Assembly (NCBI RefSeq): GCF_003144245.1
Contig: NW_020289977.1
Span: 1,364,001 to 1,428,000 of the forward strand
Source of the DNA: Jaminaea rosea
Taxonomy: Eukaryota; Basidiomycota; Exobasidiomycetes; Microstromatales
Reading direction: 5' to 3'
Length of the DNA stretch: 64,000 bases
In this document: positions 51,548 through 62,248 of the stretch, piece after piece
Position numbering within the stretch: position 1 is the first letter of the stretch
Layout: each line of letters starts with the position of its first letter
Made by a program: the position numbers and the translations under genes
The notes under the pieces: model-generated
What the model was told of the DNA's origin: nothing
Databases searched by the model: none
The model's input: only the letters and a program-made list of their open reading frames with translations

Positions 51548-53913
51548 TCAACCCTTGACGCTCGACGACGGCGGCGGCGCTGCGACGGCGTCGTAGCTCT
51601 TCAAGCTGGCCTTTGCCGCTCTACTGCCCGCCTCGCAGAGCGTGCGCAGCCACCCTTCCCACGCCTGTCCTTTTGCAGGACGCGGCGCAGAGGCAAGCAT
51701 AGCCATGACACCACCAGCAAACGAGTCACCCGCCCCCGTCGTACTCCTCACCTCGCCCGCTCCAAGGGGCTGATCGATGTCCAAGTGTTGATGCTCTACC
51801 TCCCCCCTCTTGTTGTGGTAGACGGCGAGTACTCCTTTCGGGCCTAGCGTGACGAGGAAGAGGTGACACAGCGTGGCGAGCGGGCCGGCTAGACGGAGGA
51901 TCTCCTCTAAGTCGGCTGAAGCTGAGGGAGCAGTAGTAGGGGTTGACATGATGGCGAGTTGGCGGGGAATCAGGTTGAGCTGCAAAGCGCGCTGATGCAT
52001 GGCGCGTAGCTCGAGGAGGTTGGGCGTAGCTACGTCCAGCAGCGCCTTGCCTTTGCCCTGGCCTTCGCCTGAAGCACCCTGCTTCCCCGCTCTCCCACTC
52101 CGCAGCGCGGCTACGGCGTCGAGGAAGCGCGCACACTTCTGGACCGATGTGGGCTCGAAGAGGAGGAGCGGCGCCTCTTTTCCATTTTCGCGCTGCGCCC
52201 CCTTCCAGCGTAGAAGCGCCTCCATCCCTTCCACGGGGAGGTTAGCGTCGAATCCCACAACTCGCGTTCCTTTCGCGTGCTCCTCGAGCGAATGGCGGAC
52301 ACGCTGCTCATCGAAGCTGTGCTCGACCAGCTGCATGGCAACGACGCCTGAGAGGAGATCGTTGGTCTCTCCGTCGAGCAGGAGGGAGGCAACGGGCGTA
52401 GAGCGCGCCTCGGTCTCAACCTCAGTGTCCGGCGCAAAGAGTCCCCCGGTGTCCATTCCCTTTTTTTGCATCATGCCCCGCACTAAGCTGCCCGCTGCGT
52501 CGGAGAGGAGGGGGGCGACGAGTCTCACCCCGCCTTCCTCACCGCGCAGACTGTACGCCGCCGCCTCTGCCATGTTGCGCGCTACCCCGCCGAGGGAGAA
52601 GCGGATGGAGCCGATGGATGTTGATCCTGGTGATGCGCGGGAAGTACGCGAAGGGGTGGCACTGATGTCGAGGGCGGCACAACCTAGGATGAGGATGGAG
52701 GGTGGTGCGCGAGGGGACCAACCGGAGATGTACTGTCATCGAGTCGAGTGAGGTGAGTGAGCTTGCCACGCCACGCCACGCCACGCCACGCCATGTCAAC
52801 CCACAAGGCTAGACACGTACACTCTTCTCCACGCCCTTCTCCCCCCTCAACTTCCAATACTCCACAGCAGTCCGTGCGGCCACCTCTGAATTATTTACCA
52901 CGAGCGCCTCGTTACTCTCCAGGCTACGCCCCTCGCTGAGCTCACCAACGCGTTTCAACAACCAAGGCGTGACCTCTTTGCCGCGTTGGTGGACTCCCTG
53001 CTCCACACTTTCCCTCACCGCCCTCTCAACGTGCTCCTGTAATCGTTTCCCCTCTTCCTCATACTCCTCCGGAATAGGCACAGCGAAAAGTGCTCCTGCC
53101 TTCTCGCGCAGGACACGCTTCGCATTCCATATCAGCTGCGCCGCCCCTTCAGCCGCCCCGCCGGGTACGGGTGAGACGTATAGTCCGCTCTTTGCGGTGT
53201 AGAATGCTGGGAACTCGCCGCGTGGGGAGGAGAAGGAGTAGACGGGGACGTTTTGGGTTTCGAGGTATTCGAGGGTAAGAGGGAGGGAGAGGATGGATTT
53301 ACAGCCGGAGCAGAAGAGGTTTATAGGGGTGGTGGAGAGGGTTGTCAAGTCCGAGGAGATGTCGAATGCTGGGGAGGTGGGCGCGCGAGACTGTGGGGAT
53401 CAGCAAAAGCCGTGTGAATGTATGCAGGCGTGATTTGTGCTCACTCCTCTCGGCGCCCCTGTGCACCCCGCCGATGCCGCCCGTAGCAAAGAATTCGATA
53501 CCCGCCATCGAGGCCAGATGCGCTGTAGCGCTTACTGTTGTCCCTCCAATGCCTTTACTCGCCAGTACGCCTGCCAAATCCCTCCTGGCAGTCTTGACTG
53601 CCCTCTCTCCCTTGTGCTCCGCTGTACTCGCCAACCTTTCGAGTTGTCGCGCTTCAAGACCCACATGGACGCGTCCGTCCAGCAGAGCAATGGTAGCGGG
53701 CGTGGCACCTGCTGCTTCAATTACGGATTCGCAGCGTTGGGCTACGCGCAGGTTGACCGAGGCGGGTAGGCCGTGCGTTATGATTGTAGACTCGAGGGCT
53801 ACGAGTGGTTGATTGGTGCTCAGGGCGTGGCGGACTTGTTCTGATAGGACGAAGTGGCGGGGCAGTGACGTGAGGGCATTGGCGGCTCGCCGGATTGCGG
53901 ATGGTGAGGGCAT
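51548..53913 (-). CDS. Bifunctional pseudouridine-5'-phosphate glycosidase / PfkB pseudouridine kinase
   Basis: Exons are 53913..53445, 53368..52821 and 52732..51548, 733 residues. The two activities act in turn: the PfkB part phosphorylates pseudouridine, and the glycosidase splits the phosphate to uracil and ribose-5-phosphate. The glycosidase half (about 1-330) has ALESTIITHGLP with the expected Glu (Glu41), GGTTVSATAHLASMAGI, FFATGGIGGVHRG, and the CSGCKSILSLP segment with the catalytic Lys. The kinase half (about 345-733) has FSLGGVARNMAEAAA, a VVGFDANLP strand and the PfkB signature TTGAGDSFAGG with catalytic Asp. Fusion of the two is common in eukaryotes. The second intron (88 nt) contains a CCACG pentamer repeat. 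An upstream in-frame ATG (53985) would add a short hydrophobic lead. Confidence 0.92.
52766..52790. repeat. CCACG pentamer repeat inside an intron
   Basis: Five CCACG units inside the second intron of the pseudouridine gene. They are the same type as the repeat at 40505-40570 read on the other strand. Confidence 0.85.
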
Positions 53914-54153
53914 GGTGACGCGAGGCGAGGCGGCGGGATGGGAGGAAAGAAGGAAAAGAGCGCGTGCACGGAGAAAACAGGCCAAAGTCGAGTGGAATTT
54001 CTCGTGGCCCGAGCGAGGGTCCGAGGCGCAAAGACAAACCCCGCCTCCGCCTTCCGCCCCCCGCCCCGCGTCGGCGACGGACAGGCAAGGACGAGGGTTG
54101 GTGGTGCGCTGCGCTTCTTTGCTCCTCTCCTCTCGCTTGATCCTCGACTATTC

Positions 54154-55759
54154 ATGTTCAGCTCCTGGTTCGGCGGCTATCAAGCCTCGCAAGCACGTTC
54201 GAGAACACAAGCGCAGCAACGCAGCAAGACCATCGTCACGTGTAAAGAGACGCACTTTGAGGTGAGTCTGCGACGAGCCCCGCTGAATCGCGAGGAACAA
54301 GGAGCTTGAGAGCTCAACTGGACCGATTGCCCGCCATTCCCTGCTCTCTCTTGCGCGCACTCAGGTCATTGGCGGGGGAGCACAACAGCCACTTCAGCAT
54401 CAGCAGCAGCAGCGACTCGCGCAGGCGCCGCATCGACATGAGGACCACGGGCCTCCACGCCTGCCCCTCGAGCTCGTGACAGAGATAGTCTTCCTGGCCG
54501 CTCGTGCCATTCTCCTCGAATCGCGCGACGATGCGGCGTCGGCGTGCTCCTCCTCGCCGAGCGCCTCAACAACAGCGCTTCGTCTCGCCTCTATCAACAC
54601 TCTAGCATACAACGCCGTGGTAGGCAATCTGCTGCTACGCGAGCTCATCCTCACAGGCGCAGAGCAGGTCGCAGCATTTGCGCATTCCCTCCGCAAGCAC
54701 AAACGCCTCGCACGTCTCGTCGCTGCGGGCAAGGTGAAGCGACTAGTCGTAATGCAACGTCGTTCTCGCCACGAGGAGAGGCAGGGGCAGGGACTCACTC
54801 GCGACTCACTGTACGACGCCCGACTGCGCGATGCCACCTTCGCGAAAATCGTCCTCTTACCGCTGCGAGGAGTAGTTCTGCCCCTGGTGGCAAGCGGGCT
54901 TGAAGAACTACACATCGAGTCAATACCTACGTGTCTTCTACCGGTGCCCTCCACCGTATCGGGCCCTGCCTCTGCTTCGAGGTGGCGCGGAGTGCGCGAA
55001 GTGACCTTCACGCTCAGCCCGTGGGGAGGGACGAGGATACCGGACGTGTTTCGTTCCTCCAAAACGGCCTGGGAGCGTCTCACCTCTGTGCAGCTACAAG
55101 GCTCCGAAGGCTTCCGCTTCTGCGTCTCGAGCGCGCTAGCCCTCGCCTCTCTGCCCGAGCTCAGAAGGGTGGGGATGGTGATGCCTAGTAGCCACAACGG
55201 GCATCAAGGAGAGGGTGAAGGGTACGCTGAGGCGTTGCGAGTGCTGGTGATGCTGACGAGTGGGAAGTTGGAGGAGCTCCTCGTTGTAGGGCATGATGCG
55301 GAGGGTTGGGCAGGGTGGAGCACTCCTTACCGGCCGGCGTTGCGTTGTTTGAGGGTAGCGCGGCGGGGGCCGGGCGAGGCGAGCGCGGGCAGAAGGTTGA
55401 GGATCAAGCACATTACCGCACGACTGCGCGCCATAAACGAGGAGGATGGAGCGGGAATTAAGCCGCCACACCAGCATCCTAGCTTCTTTCGCTCCTGGAT
55501 CGTTGCGCGTACCGCCGAGCAGACGCAATGGGAGTGGCCCTGTCGCGATGCAGAGGAAGGGTGGACGCAGATCGCGAAGGCAGAGGCAGGCGCGCCGCCG
55601 GCTGACGTGCGATTCGACGTCGAGTGGCGATGTGATGAGTGGGAGGTGCCCGAGGAGGAGCCGGTGAGCGACGACGAAGAGAATGGGGAGCGTCGACAGG
55701 GTAGAGGAGTGGGATACGCGGAGCATGGCGGGGGGAGAGCGATTCCCGTTGCAGCTTAG
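54154..55759 (+). CDS. F-box-like protein of unknown target
   Basis: Exons are 54154..54261 and 54365..55759, 500 residues; the intron is 103 nt. A Gln-rich segment (about 45-55) leads into LPLELVTEIVFLAARAILL (about 67-85), which resembles an F-box first helix, and a following segment near SINTLAYNAVVGNLLLRELI. After that the sequence alternates Leu-rich strands (GLEELHIESIP, VREVTFTLSPW, LPELRRVGMVMP, KLEELLVVGHD, RCLRVARRGP), as in fungal F-box proteins with irregular Leu-rich repeats. The C-terminus is acidic (EWEVPEEEPVSDDEENGE). F-box proteins recruit substrates to SCF ubiquitin ligases; no substrate can be named. It is divergent from the pseudouridine gene (240 bp) and convergent with the LIM gene (209 bp). 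Confidence 0.68.
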
Positions 55760-55968
55760 AGGCGACGTAGGCGGGCCATCCGCGTTGCAGTCTCGAGTCG
55801 ACGTAGGCGGGCGATCCTCGATGCAGTCCTGAGCCGACGTAGATGGAGAGAATCGCGATTTACTATTTAACAGACGGGGAGGGCCTCGATGAAGGCGATG
55901 ATACAGAAGGCGAAAACGAAGGCGGACACGACAACGAACACAAATGCGAACACAACCCCGCCGCACGC

Positions 55969-58900
55969 TTAGACCTGCCCTCGCAACCAGATGGCGTAGC
56001 AGTCTCCATCGAATACCTCTCCCTCCTCATTGACGAAGATGCTCCCCCCTCCTTGCCCCTCCCCATCAGCAAACGAACCCCCACATCGCGAGCAGCGCAA
56101 GCATCGCTCATGCCACTTATCCCCGCGTGGTGCCGCGATGCCCCTGCCCGCCACCTTGTTCGCAGGCTTCTTGCACCTCCCTGGGTTAAACGTCAACATC
56201 TCCTCCTCCGGCCTAATCACCCCACTACAACCCCTGCAGTGCGGGAGATGCAACCGCTCATGACAAGGCGAGCAGTACGGGTAGCCCTGATGGACGAGGT
56301 AGGGCTTACAGCTCGCCGCTGTCCCCGCCGCTGCTCCCGCGGCTGCTGCCTTCGGATCGAGGAAAGGGTCGCCGCAATTGGCACAGAAGAAGTGCAAGTC
56401 GTGGTAATATCTCGTCGTACCCCCTCCTCCTCCTTCCTCCCCTTTGGCGCCCGCGCCAGCGAAGGCCCCATCCTCGACCTTGATGAATCGCTCGTCAACA
56501 ATCGGCGTCCTACAGTGGAAACAACGCCTTGCCCACAACTCGTAGTAGTCCAAATGACAGTACGCTTTCCCTTCGTGCTCGTAGAAGGCCACGTGTTCCA
56601 AGGAGAGGTGGCAGTGCGAGCATTTGAAGCAAGGCGGGTGGTAGTACCCCAATGTAGGGCCAGCGGAGAGGACGCGACCGGCTATGTACTTTCCGCAGGT
56701 GGGGGAGGAGCAAGTGAGGCCAGCGATGGAGGAGGCGGATTGGATGGGGCCGCCGCGAGGGACGTGAGGAGAGTGCGCGTGCGCGTTTGCGTGCGCGTGC
56801 GCAGCTACTTCGCCCGTTGTGGTTGCCGTAGCGCGTTGCGCCTGCCCTTGGTCGGAATGGAGCGAGACGTGCGATTGGTTCGACGTAGCTGAGACGGAGC
56901 GCGAGTGGGTCGTCGAGGGAGGGAGGTCCTCCTCGTCCGGCGCACAGACATTGACGCTGATAGCTGGTGGGGCGTCGTTCGTTGGGCCTGACGCTCCATC
57001 CTCATCCCCCTCGGGACCAGAGAATGAGAAGCTAGGCACGCCCGCCGTATTCGCCTGCTCGTCCGGCCCAGAGAATGCAAACGTAGGCGGAGGCGGCGGC
57101 AGAACTTGCGCAGGCGCTGGCGCAGGGGGAGCCTCGGCGGGCGAAAAGGAGAAGCTCGGCGTGCTAGCGGCCATCGGCGCAGGCGTCCCGCTCCTGAGCG
57201 TCGGATCGACGGGAGGGGCTACGTTTGGCGGGGGAGAGAAGAAACGAGGGATGGTCGATGCTGGGGCTAGGGAGTGGCCTGGCGAGATTACGACGGCTGG
57301 TTGCACCACTTCCTGCGCTTGCGGCGGAGCGACTGCGATGTATGGGGCAGGAACTTGGCCCGCATTGCGAAGTACCTGATCCCTTGCTCCACGCGATGAG
57401 GGGCGGGACACGGGGTCGACTGGCGGGGTCGGAAGGACGGAGGGGGAGGATTGCGCCTTTCTAGGACTGGTGGGCAAGTCTGCAACCTGAGCGTGCCGTT
57501 CGAAGGCCCCGCTCAGCGATGTAATGCCATCGCTCGCCTCCTCCTCCCCGTCGTGCTGCTGCTTCTCGGCCATCGTGCGCATCCGCATCCGCGCAGGCTC
57601 GCTCTGGCTACTCTGGACGGCTTGACCCTGCTCGCTACCTGACGCTGCGACACCCACAGCCTCGGGCACGCTACTGCTCCCCTGCATCGGCGTCGCTAGC
57701 GGCGAGGGGCCTCGAGGCGCGAATCGATTGCGCGCACCGCCGCGACGTGGAGGGCCGCGAGCCATGAGCTCCTCTGCGGCGAGGCGGACACTTTCCGATC
57801 GACCCAGAGTAGATGTCGACGAAGCGTTCGAGGCGGTGTGGGATCGCAAGGGGGGAGGCGGGGATGCGGGCGCCATGGCCGCCGTGGCCGCCGTGGCCGC
57901 CGTGGCCGCCGTGGACGCCGTGGGCGGGCTGCCCATCTGCGGCTGAACAGGTTGCTCAGCACGAGGCAAGACGGGCGCAGCATGAGGGGAGCCGGGAACA
58001 GCACTGGGTGGATGAAAAGGCGCAGCAGGGCCGGGCGGTTGAGGTAGACTGCGCCTGACCGTGCGTGTACGTGAGGGCGAGAGGGGCGGGCTGGTGGAGG
58101 ACGGGGAGGACCAATGCGACGTGGACGTGGTGGATGCCACGCTGCCCATGCGAGTGCGTGGAGGCGGCATGGGCGGGATCGCAGTCGACTGGCCCGGAGC
58201 CGCAGCGCTAGGCAGGGACATGGTCACGGGGCGAGGAGAGCGACTGCGTGGCGGCGGCGGGATGGGGCTCGGCGGCAGAGCTGTTGGCATGGAAGGCGAT
58301 GATGCGTGGTAGCTCGGCCCTGCGTGTGGTTGAGCGTGCGAGTAGGTTTGAGGGTAGGCGTGGTGAAGGGCGGGGCTATACGCGTGCGCGCTAGGCCAGG
58401 GGACTTGGTGATTCGGCGCTGCGTAGGGTTGCTGATGATGAGCAGCAGGCGTAGGAGCGGGCGCCGGAGCAGGCGAGTAGTGCCCTGCCACTGTAGCCTG
58501 AGGCATCATAGGGGAGTGAGCTCGAGGAGGAGCTGGCGCGGGCGAAGTAGGCGCGGGCGAAGCGTCTCCGTATGCTCCTGCTCCCTGCGCGCTACTCCTC
58601 GACCTCGGTCGCGCCGGCTCGGGACTAAACGTATCCGCAGGCAATGCATCCCCGCGCGAGTCGGCGTGGTAGCTTAGCGAGGACGACGATGAGCAGGAGG
58701 AGGAGGAGAGCTTTCCCAATGCGCCGCTGGCCTTGGGCGAGGATCGATTGGTAAACGAGTCCAACACCTGGCCCAGAGCGATGCGTGACGCTCGTGGTGG
58801 GGTGGTGGTGTCGCGAGCGGTGGGAGGCGGCGGTGGAGGCGGAGCAGCTGCGTGCCACAATGCGGTGATGTCAGCTGCAGCCATATCTACGTCGACGTTT

Positions 58901-59052
58901 CCAAAATGGATGGTAAGGAGAGAGAGAGAGGTGTTGAAGCTGCGCAGCGCATTTTCCTCTGTTCTGGCTCGCAAGTCTCGATTTAGGGGCCAAGCCTGCG
59001 CTGCCGCCCGCGCTTCCGCCCATCGAGACGTCGACTCTGCGTCAACCTGCAT
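55969..59052 (-). CDS. LIM-domain protein, paxillin-like (fungal Pxl1 type)
   Basis: A 1027-residue single exon. The C-terminal 260 residues hold three LIM zinc-binding domains: CSSPTCGKYIAGRVLSAG with following CFKCSHCHL and CHLDYYELW, then CFHCRTPIVDE with CANCGDPF and CSPCHERL, then CRGCSGVIR with CLRCSRCGG and DCYAIW. LIM domains bind proteins; fungal paxillin-like proteins work at sites of cell growth and division. The first 770 residues are Pro/Ser/Ala-rich and disordered, with many PxxP motifs that could bind SH3 domains. Three short SFSFS/FAFSG motifs lie near 630-690 (PSFSFSPAEAPP, TFAFSGPDEQ, PSFSFSGPEGDE), and there is an Ala-Ala-Thr repeat near 375 and a His-Ala repeat near 750. 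An alternative start at about residue 57 (MAAADITALW) is possible. Confidence 0.87.
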   Translation of the reverse strand: MQVDAESTSRWAEARAAAQAWPLNRDLRARTEENALRSFNTSLSLLTIHFGNVDVDMAAADITALWHAAAPPPPPPPTARDTTTPPRASRIALGQVLDSFTNRSSPKASGALGKLSSSSCSSSSSLSYHADSRGDALPADTFSPEPARPRSRSSAQGAGAYGDASPAPTSPAPAPPRAHSPMMPQATVAGHYSPAPAPAPTPAAHHQQPYAAPNHQVPWPSAHAYSPALHHAYPQTYSHAQPHAGPSYHASSPSMPTALPPSPIPPPPRSRSPRPVTMSLPSAAAPGQSTAIPPMPPPRTRMGSVASTTSTSHWSSPSSTSPPLSPSRTRTVRRSLPQPPGPAAPFHPPSAVPGSPHAAPVLPRAEQPVQPQMGSPPTASTAATAATAATAAMAPASPPPPLRSHTASNASSTSTLGRSESVRLAAEELMARGPPRRGGARNRFAPRGPSPLATPMQGSSSVPEAVGVAASGSEQGQAVQSSQSEPARMRMRTMAEKQQHDGEEEASDGITSLSGAFERHAQVADLPTSPRKAQSSPSVLPTPPVDPVSRPSSRGARDQVLRNAGQVPAPYIAVAPPQAQEVVQPAVVISPGHSLAPASTIPRFFSPPPNVAPPVDPTLRSGTPAPMAASTPSFSFSPAEAPPAPAPAQVLPPPPPTFAFSGPDEQANTAGVPSFSFSGPEGDEDGASGPTNDAPPAISVNVCAPDEEDLPPSTTHSRSVSATSNQSHVSLHSDQGQAQRATATTTGEVAAHAHANAHAHSPHVPRGGPIQSASSIAGLTCSSPTCGKYIAGRVLSAGPTLGYYHPPCFKCSHCHLSLEHVAFYEHEGKAYCHLDYYELWARRCFHCRTPIVDERFIKVEDGAFAGAGAKGEEGGGGGTTRYYHDLHFFCANCGDPFLDPKAAAAGAAAGTAASCKPYLVHQGYPYCSPCHERLHLPHCRGCSGVIRPEEEMLTFNPGRCKKPANKVAGRGIAAPRGDKWHERCLRCSRCGGSFADGEGQGGGSIFVNEEGEVFDGDCYAIWLRGQV

Positions 59053-59275
59053 GCGCGGCCGAGCGGGGCGGCGTCAATCAAACACGCACGCTCGCGGCGA
59101 GGCGGGAGGCGAGGCGGGAGGAGCTGGGCTGGGCTGGACCGGCGGCACGCGACGGGCAACTTCACTTGACGCGCCGCGAGATGAGCTCCACTTCTCTCTC
59201 TTCCTTTCCCCTCCAAGCAACACGCTGCGACACGCCGCGACACGCCGCTAGCCCGACTATCGCTTTGCGCCCTCT

Positions 59276-60142
59276 ATGGCCGTCCCCACCAATGAAGATC
59301 TCGCAAAGGCTCTCACTAGCTACGATTCACTATTGGCCCAACGCTCCTCCTCATCGTCAGGGAAGCGCAGTCCGCTTCTCCCCTCCTCAACCCTCGTAGA
59401 ATTAGAAGAGCGAGTCTGGGAGCATATCCCTGCCGTTCTAGCTTCGCGATCCCAGCCACATCTCAATCGCGAGGAACTCCTTATCTGCTTGGCATGGAAG
59501 TTGGGTAGGGGAAAATATCGTCCCACCCTCCCTTCTCTCGTTGCGTCCAACTCGGAGGAGAAAGTAGTCGAGGTGACGGGGAAGGCTTGGCGCTCTTTCA
59601 TCCCGGCTCGAGAAGCGAGGGAGGAGGACTCACTGCGCAATTTCCCCTGCTTGCGCATCCTCACCTCCCTCCGTGGTATCGGTCCTGCAACGGCTTCGCT
59701 ATTGCTGGGCATCTTCGAGGTAGCAGCGCGCAGCGATGGCAGCCGGTGTGCTCAAGAGGAGGAGGGGTTCATGAGCGACGAGTCTTGGTCCTGCCTGCCC
59801 GCTTTGCAGGGACGCAAAGTCGCGTACGGAGAGGCGGATTGGAAACGTTGGCGCTCTGCGTGGGGGGAGAGGTTAAGGGAATGGGACAGAGGGGCGAGGC
59901 AGTTGGATCGAGCTACGTGGGCGTATCGTGAGGGGGGCGGGCGCGGAGGCGGGGGTGGAGGTGTGGACGAGGAAGGACAGGAGATCGCGCGGACCAAGGA
60001 GAAGAAGACGAGCACGAAGTTGGAGCTGGAGCCGCCGGTCGATATGGGCAAGAAGAGAGGAGGCGACGAGCGTGGCGAGCAAGAGGAGGGGAGGGCGACG
60101 AAGCGTACCAACACTCGCACGAGGACTCGAGGACGGAGGTGA
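59276..60142 (+). CDS. Helix-hairpin-helix protein of unknown function
   Basis: A 288-residue single exon. A helix-hairpin-helix-like motif LRGIGPATASLLLGIFE lies at about 129-145, and ELLICLAWKLGRGKYRP at about 67-83 is a conserved-looking helical segment before it. The rest includes LPALQGRKVAYGEADWKRWR. HhH motifs bind DNA backbone in DNA glycosylases and repair proteins, but no catalytic Lys/Asp of glycosylases and no Fe-S cysteines are seen, so it is not called an enzyme. The tail (about 215-288) is Gly-rich and then Lys/Arg/Glu-rich (RTNTRTRTRGRR), probably nuclear. It is convergent with PRS, only 46 bp apart. Confidence 0.65.
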   Translation: MAVPTNEDLAKALTSYDSLLAQRSSSSSGKRSPLLPSSTLVELEERVWEHIPAVLASRSQPHLNREELLICLAWKLGRGKYRPTLPSLVASNSEEKVVEVTGKAWRSFIPAREAREEDSLRNFPCLRILTSLRGIGPATASLLLGIFEVAARSDGSRCAQEEEGFMSDESWSCLPALQGRKVAYGEADWKRWRSAWGERLREWDRGARQLDRATWAYREGGGRGGGGGGVDEEGQEIARTKEKKTSTKLELEPPVDMGKKRGGDERGEQEEGRATKRTNTRTRTRGRR

Positions 60143-60188
60143 CCTTTCTACGACACGGCGCAACGCGGTACAACAGAGACGTCTCGCC

Positions 60189-61892
60189 TCACCCCCTCGG
60201 CGGGGGCAACCCTCCACCACCCATCGGGCTCATCAACCCCCTCAATGCCGCGCTGCCCCCCTTCTCTTCCCCTCTTCCCAGCCCAACGGCGTCTGCATGC
60301 CTCAACCTCGGTGTCTGCTCCTCCGCCCCCGCTGCTGCCGCCGCCGCCGATGCTCGCGCTTGTCGATCCCTATCCGCAGCAAAGTAGTGCGCCGCCGCCG
60401 GCGGGTCTGGGTCGTTGTAGCTGCTAGGGGGGAACGCCGACGATGAAGAAGCGGAACCGGGTGCGGCCGCCACCTGAGCGAGCGAGGAGGCCAAATGATT
60501 GGCATGCAACTGCCTGCGCGGGCTCTGCGTCGAACCTCCCACGCCTGGCACCTCCTCCCCAGCAGGCGTATCCGTCCCATGCCTATAGGGCTGAGTCGTA
60601 TCGTACGGAATCTGGTTGAAGAGAACGCTCACGCTCTCTCCGTAATGACTGCGTCGAATCGTCTCTGCGAGGACATGACTGACGTCGATGATCTCTATCT
60701 TGGGGCATTGTCTCGCGTTGCCCTCTTGCGGGATCGTGTTTGTGACGATCAACTTCTCGAGGCGACTCTCCATGATGCGCTCCAACGCTGGACCGCTCAG
60801 CACGCCATGCGTCACGATGGCAAGGACGCGCTCTGCCCCACTCTCGGCGAGTCGTTGCGCGGCAAGAGCGAGAGTACCGCACGTATCGGCCATGTCGTCT
60901 ACGAGGATGGCGACTTTATCCTGGACGGAGCCGACGAGGACCATGCGGGAGACCTCGTTGGCCTTTTTGCGCTCCTTGTGGAAGAGGGCAAAGTCGACGT
61001 TCAAGCGGTCCGCGAGGGAGGTGGCGCGTTTCGCACCGCCTGCATCGGGGGAGACGATGACCGCTTTGGAGATGTCGACCTGCGTGCGCGCGCACCCGGG
61101 AAGCCAGATTGGCGGGGGAGTGAGTGATTGACAAGGAACAGGATGAGGACACGCACAGCGACTCACCATCTCGCGAATGTATTGCAGGGCGGCGGGTTCT
61201 GCGTATAGCTGGGAGCGGGGGGTGGGGTGCAATGAGCTCGACGTGCGTCTCTGAGCGCGCTCCTCGCTCGCTGCACTCACATTGTCGACGGGCACGTTGA
61301 AGAATCCCTGGATCTGCGATGCGTGCAAGTCCATCGTCTGCGCGGGTGCGTGGCAGGAGTACGATCAGCTCCCTCTCCTCGCGCGAACAGTACGTCGCCC
61401 AGGCCACTCACAATCACATGATCACACCCTGCATTCTCGATCATATTCGCTACGAGCTTGGCAGTAATTGGCGCACGACTCTTATCCTTCTTGTCCTGTC
61501 GCGCATAGAAGAAGTGAGGGATGACGGCCGTAATCCTTCGCGCACTCGCCGTCTTGCATGCGTGGATCATGATGAGGAGTTCCATGAGGGACGTATTGGG
61601 TGAAGCCGAGGATCCCGTCGGGGTGGGGGAACAGCAAGATGTGTTGATGATGTAGACGTCGTGTTCGCGAACGGATTCGCTGATGCGGATGAGGGATTCG
61701 GCGGATTCGTTGCGTGTGACGGTGGCTTTTCCTAGGGGGATGCCGAGGCTGCGGGCGCGCGTGGAGAGGAGAGGGATCAGCATACATTGACGTGGGGGGG
61801 AACCGCCGCGCTCACCGCTTGGCCACTCCGGCTGCCAGCTCTGGATGGCTGGTCCCAGAGAAGACCTTGATGCCGCCGTGGTTGGCTGCCAT
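60189..61892 (-). CDS. PRS: Ribose-phosphate pyrophosphokinase (PRPP synthetase)
   Basis: Exons are 61892..61816, 61748..61412, 61337..61281, 61208..61167 and 61079..60189, 467 residues. It makes PRPP from ribose-5-phosphate and ATP for nucleotide, His and Trp synthesis. Motifs: [38 protein letters not shown], the catalytic flexible loop [36 protein letters not shown] (an entire exon of 57 nt), [14 protein letters not shown] (an exon of 42 nt), [11 protein letters not shown] and the PRPP-binding loop [14 protein letters not shown]. Conserved sequence ends near [12 protein letters not shown] (about residue 352). The last 115 residues are a Ser/Ala/Pro-rich extension not found in the 318-320-residue bacterial and human enzymes. 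Several fungal Prs subunits carry insertions or extensions, but this one's role is unknown. Confidence 0.95.
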
Positions 61893-62248
61893 TGCGTGGC
61901 GCGGAGGTGAGGTGGGGAAGAGGCGGGGGGATGTGATGTCGAAGTGGATGAGCGGGTGCGAAGTGCGAATGTCTCGTCCTTTGGAATCGAGTTGAGATTC
62001 AGGGCGGGCGAGGGACGACGGAACGGAAGGAGCGAGCGAATGAATTGAGTTGGGCGGGAGGGGCGGGCGGGGAGAGCGGGGCGGCGGGGATGGTCGACTC
62101 GACTCGACGCTCGAGCCAGGCTGAAATGGCCTTGGCGGGGCGGGAGTGGAGCTGCACGACTCGCCGCCGCAACTTGACATCCGATCCACAACTGCCAACT
62201 GCCCATTGCCAACTCCCGACTCGTCCTCACCACGCACGCGCGCACCGC
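61893..62248. promoter_or_regulatory. Divergent promoter, PRS and transporter
   Basis: 356 bp between divergent starts. GGCGGG- and GACTCGAC-type direct repeats lie at about 62055-62110. No gene is seen. Confidence 0.5.
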
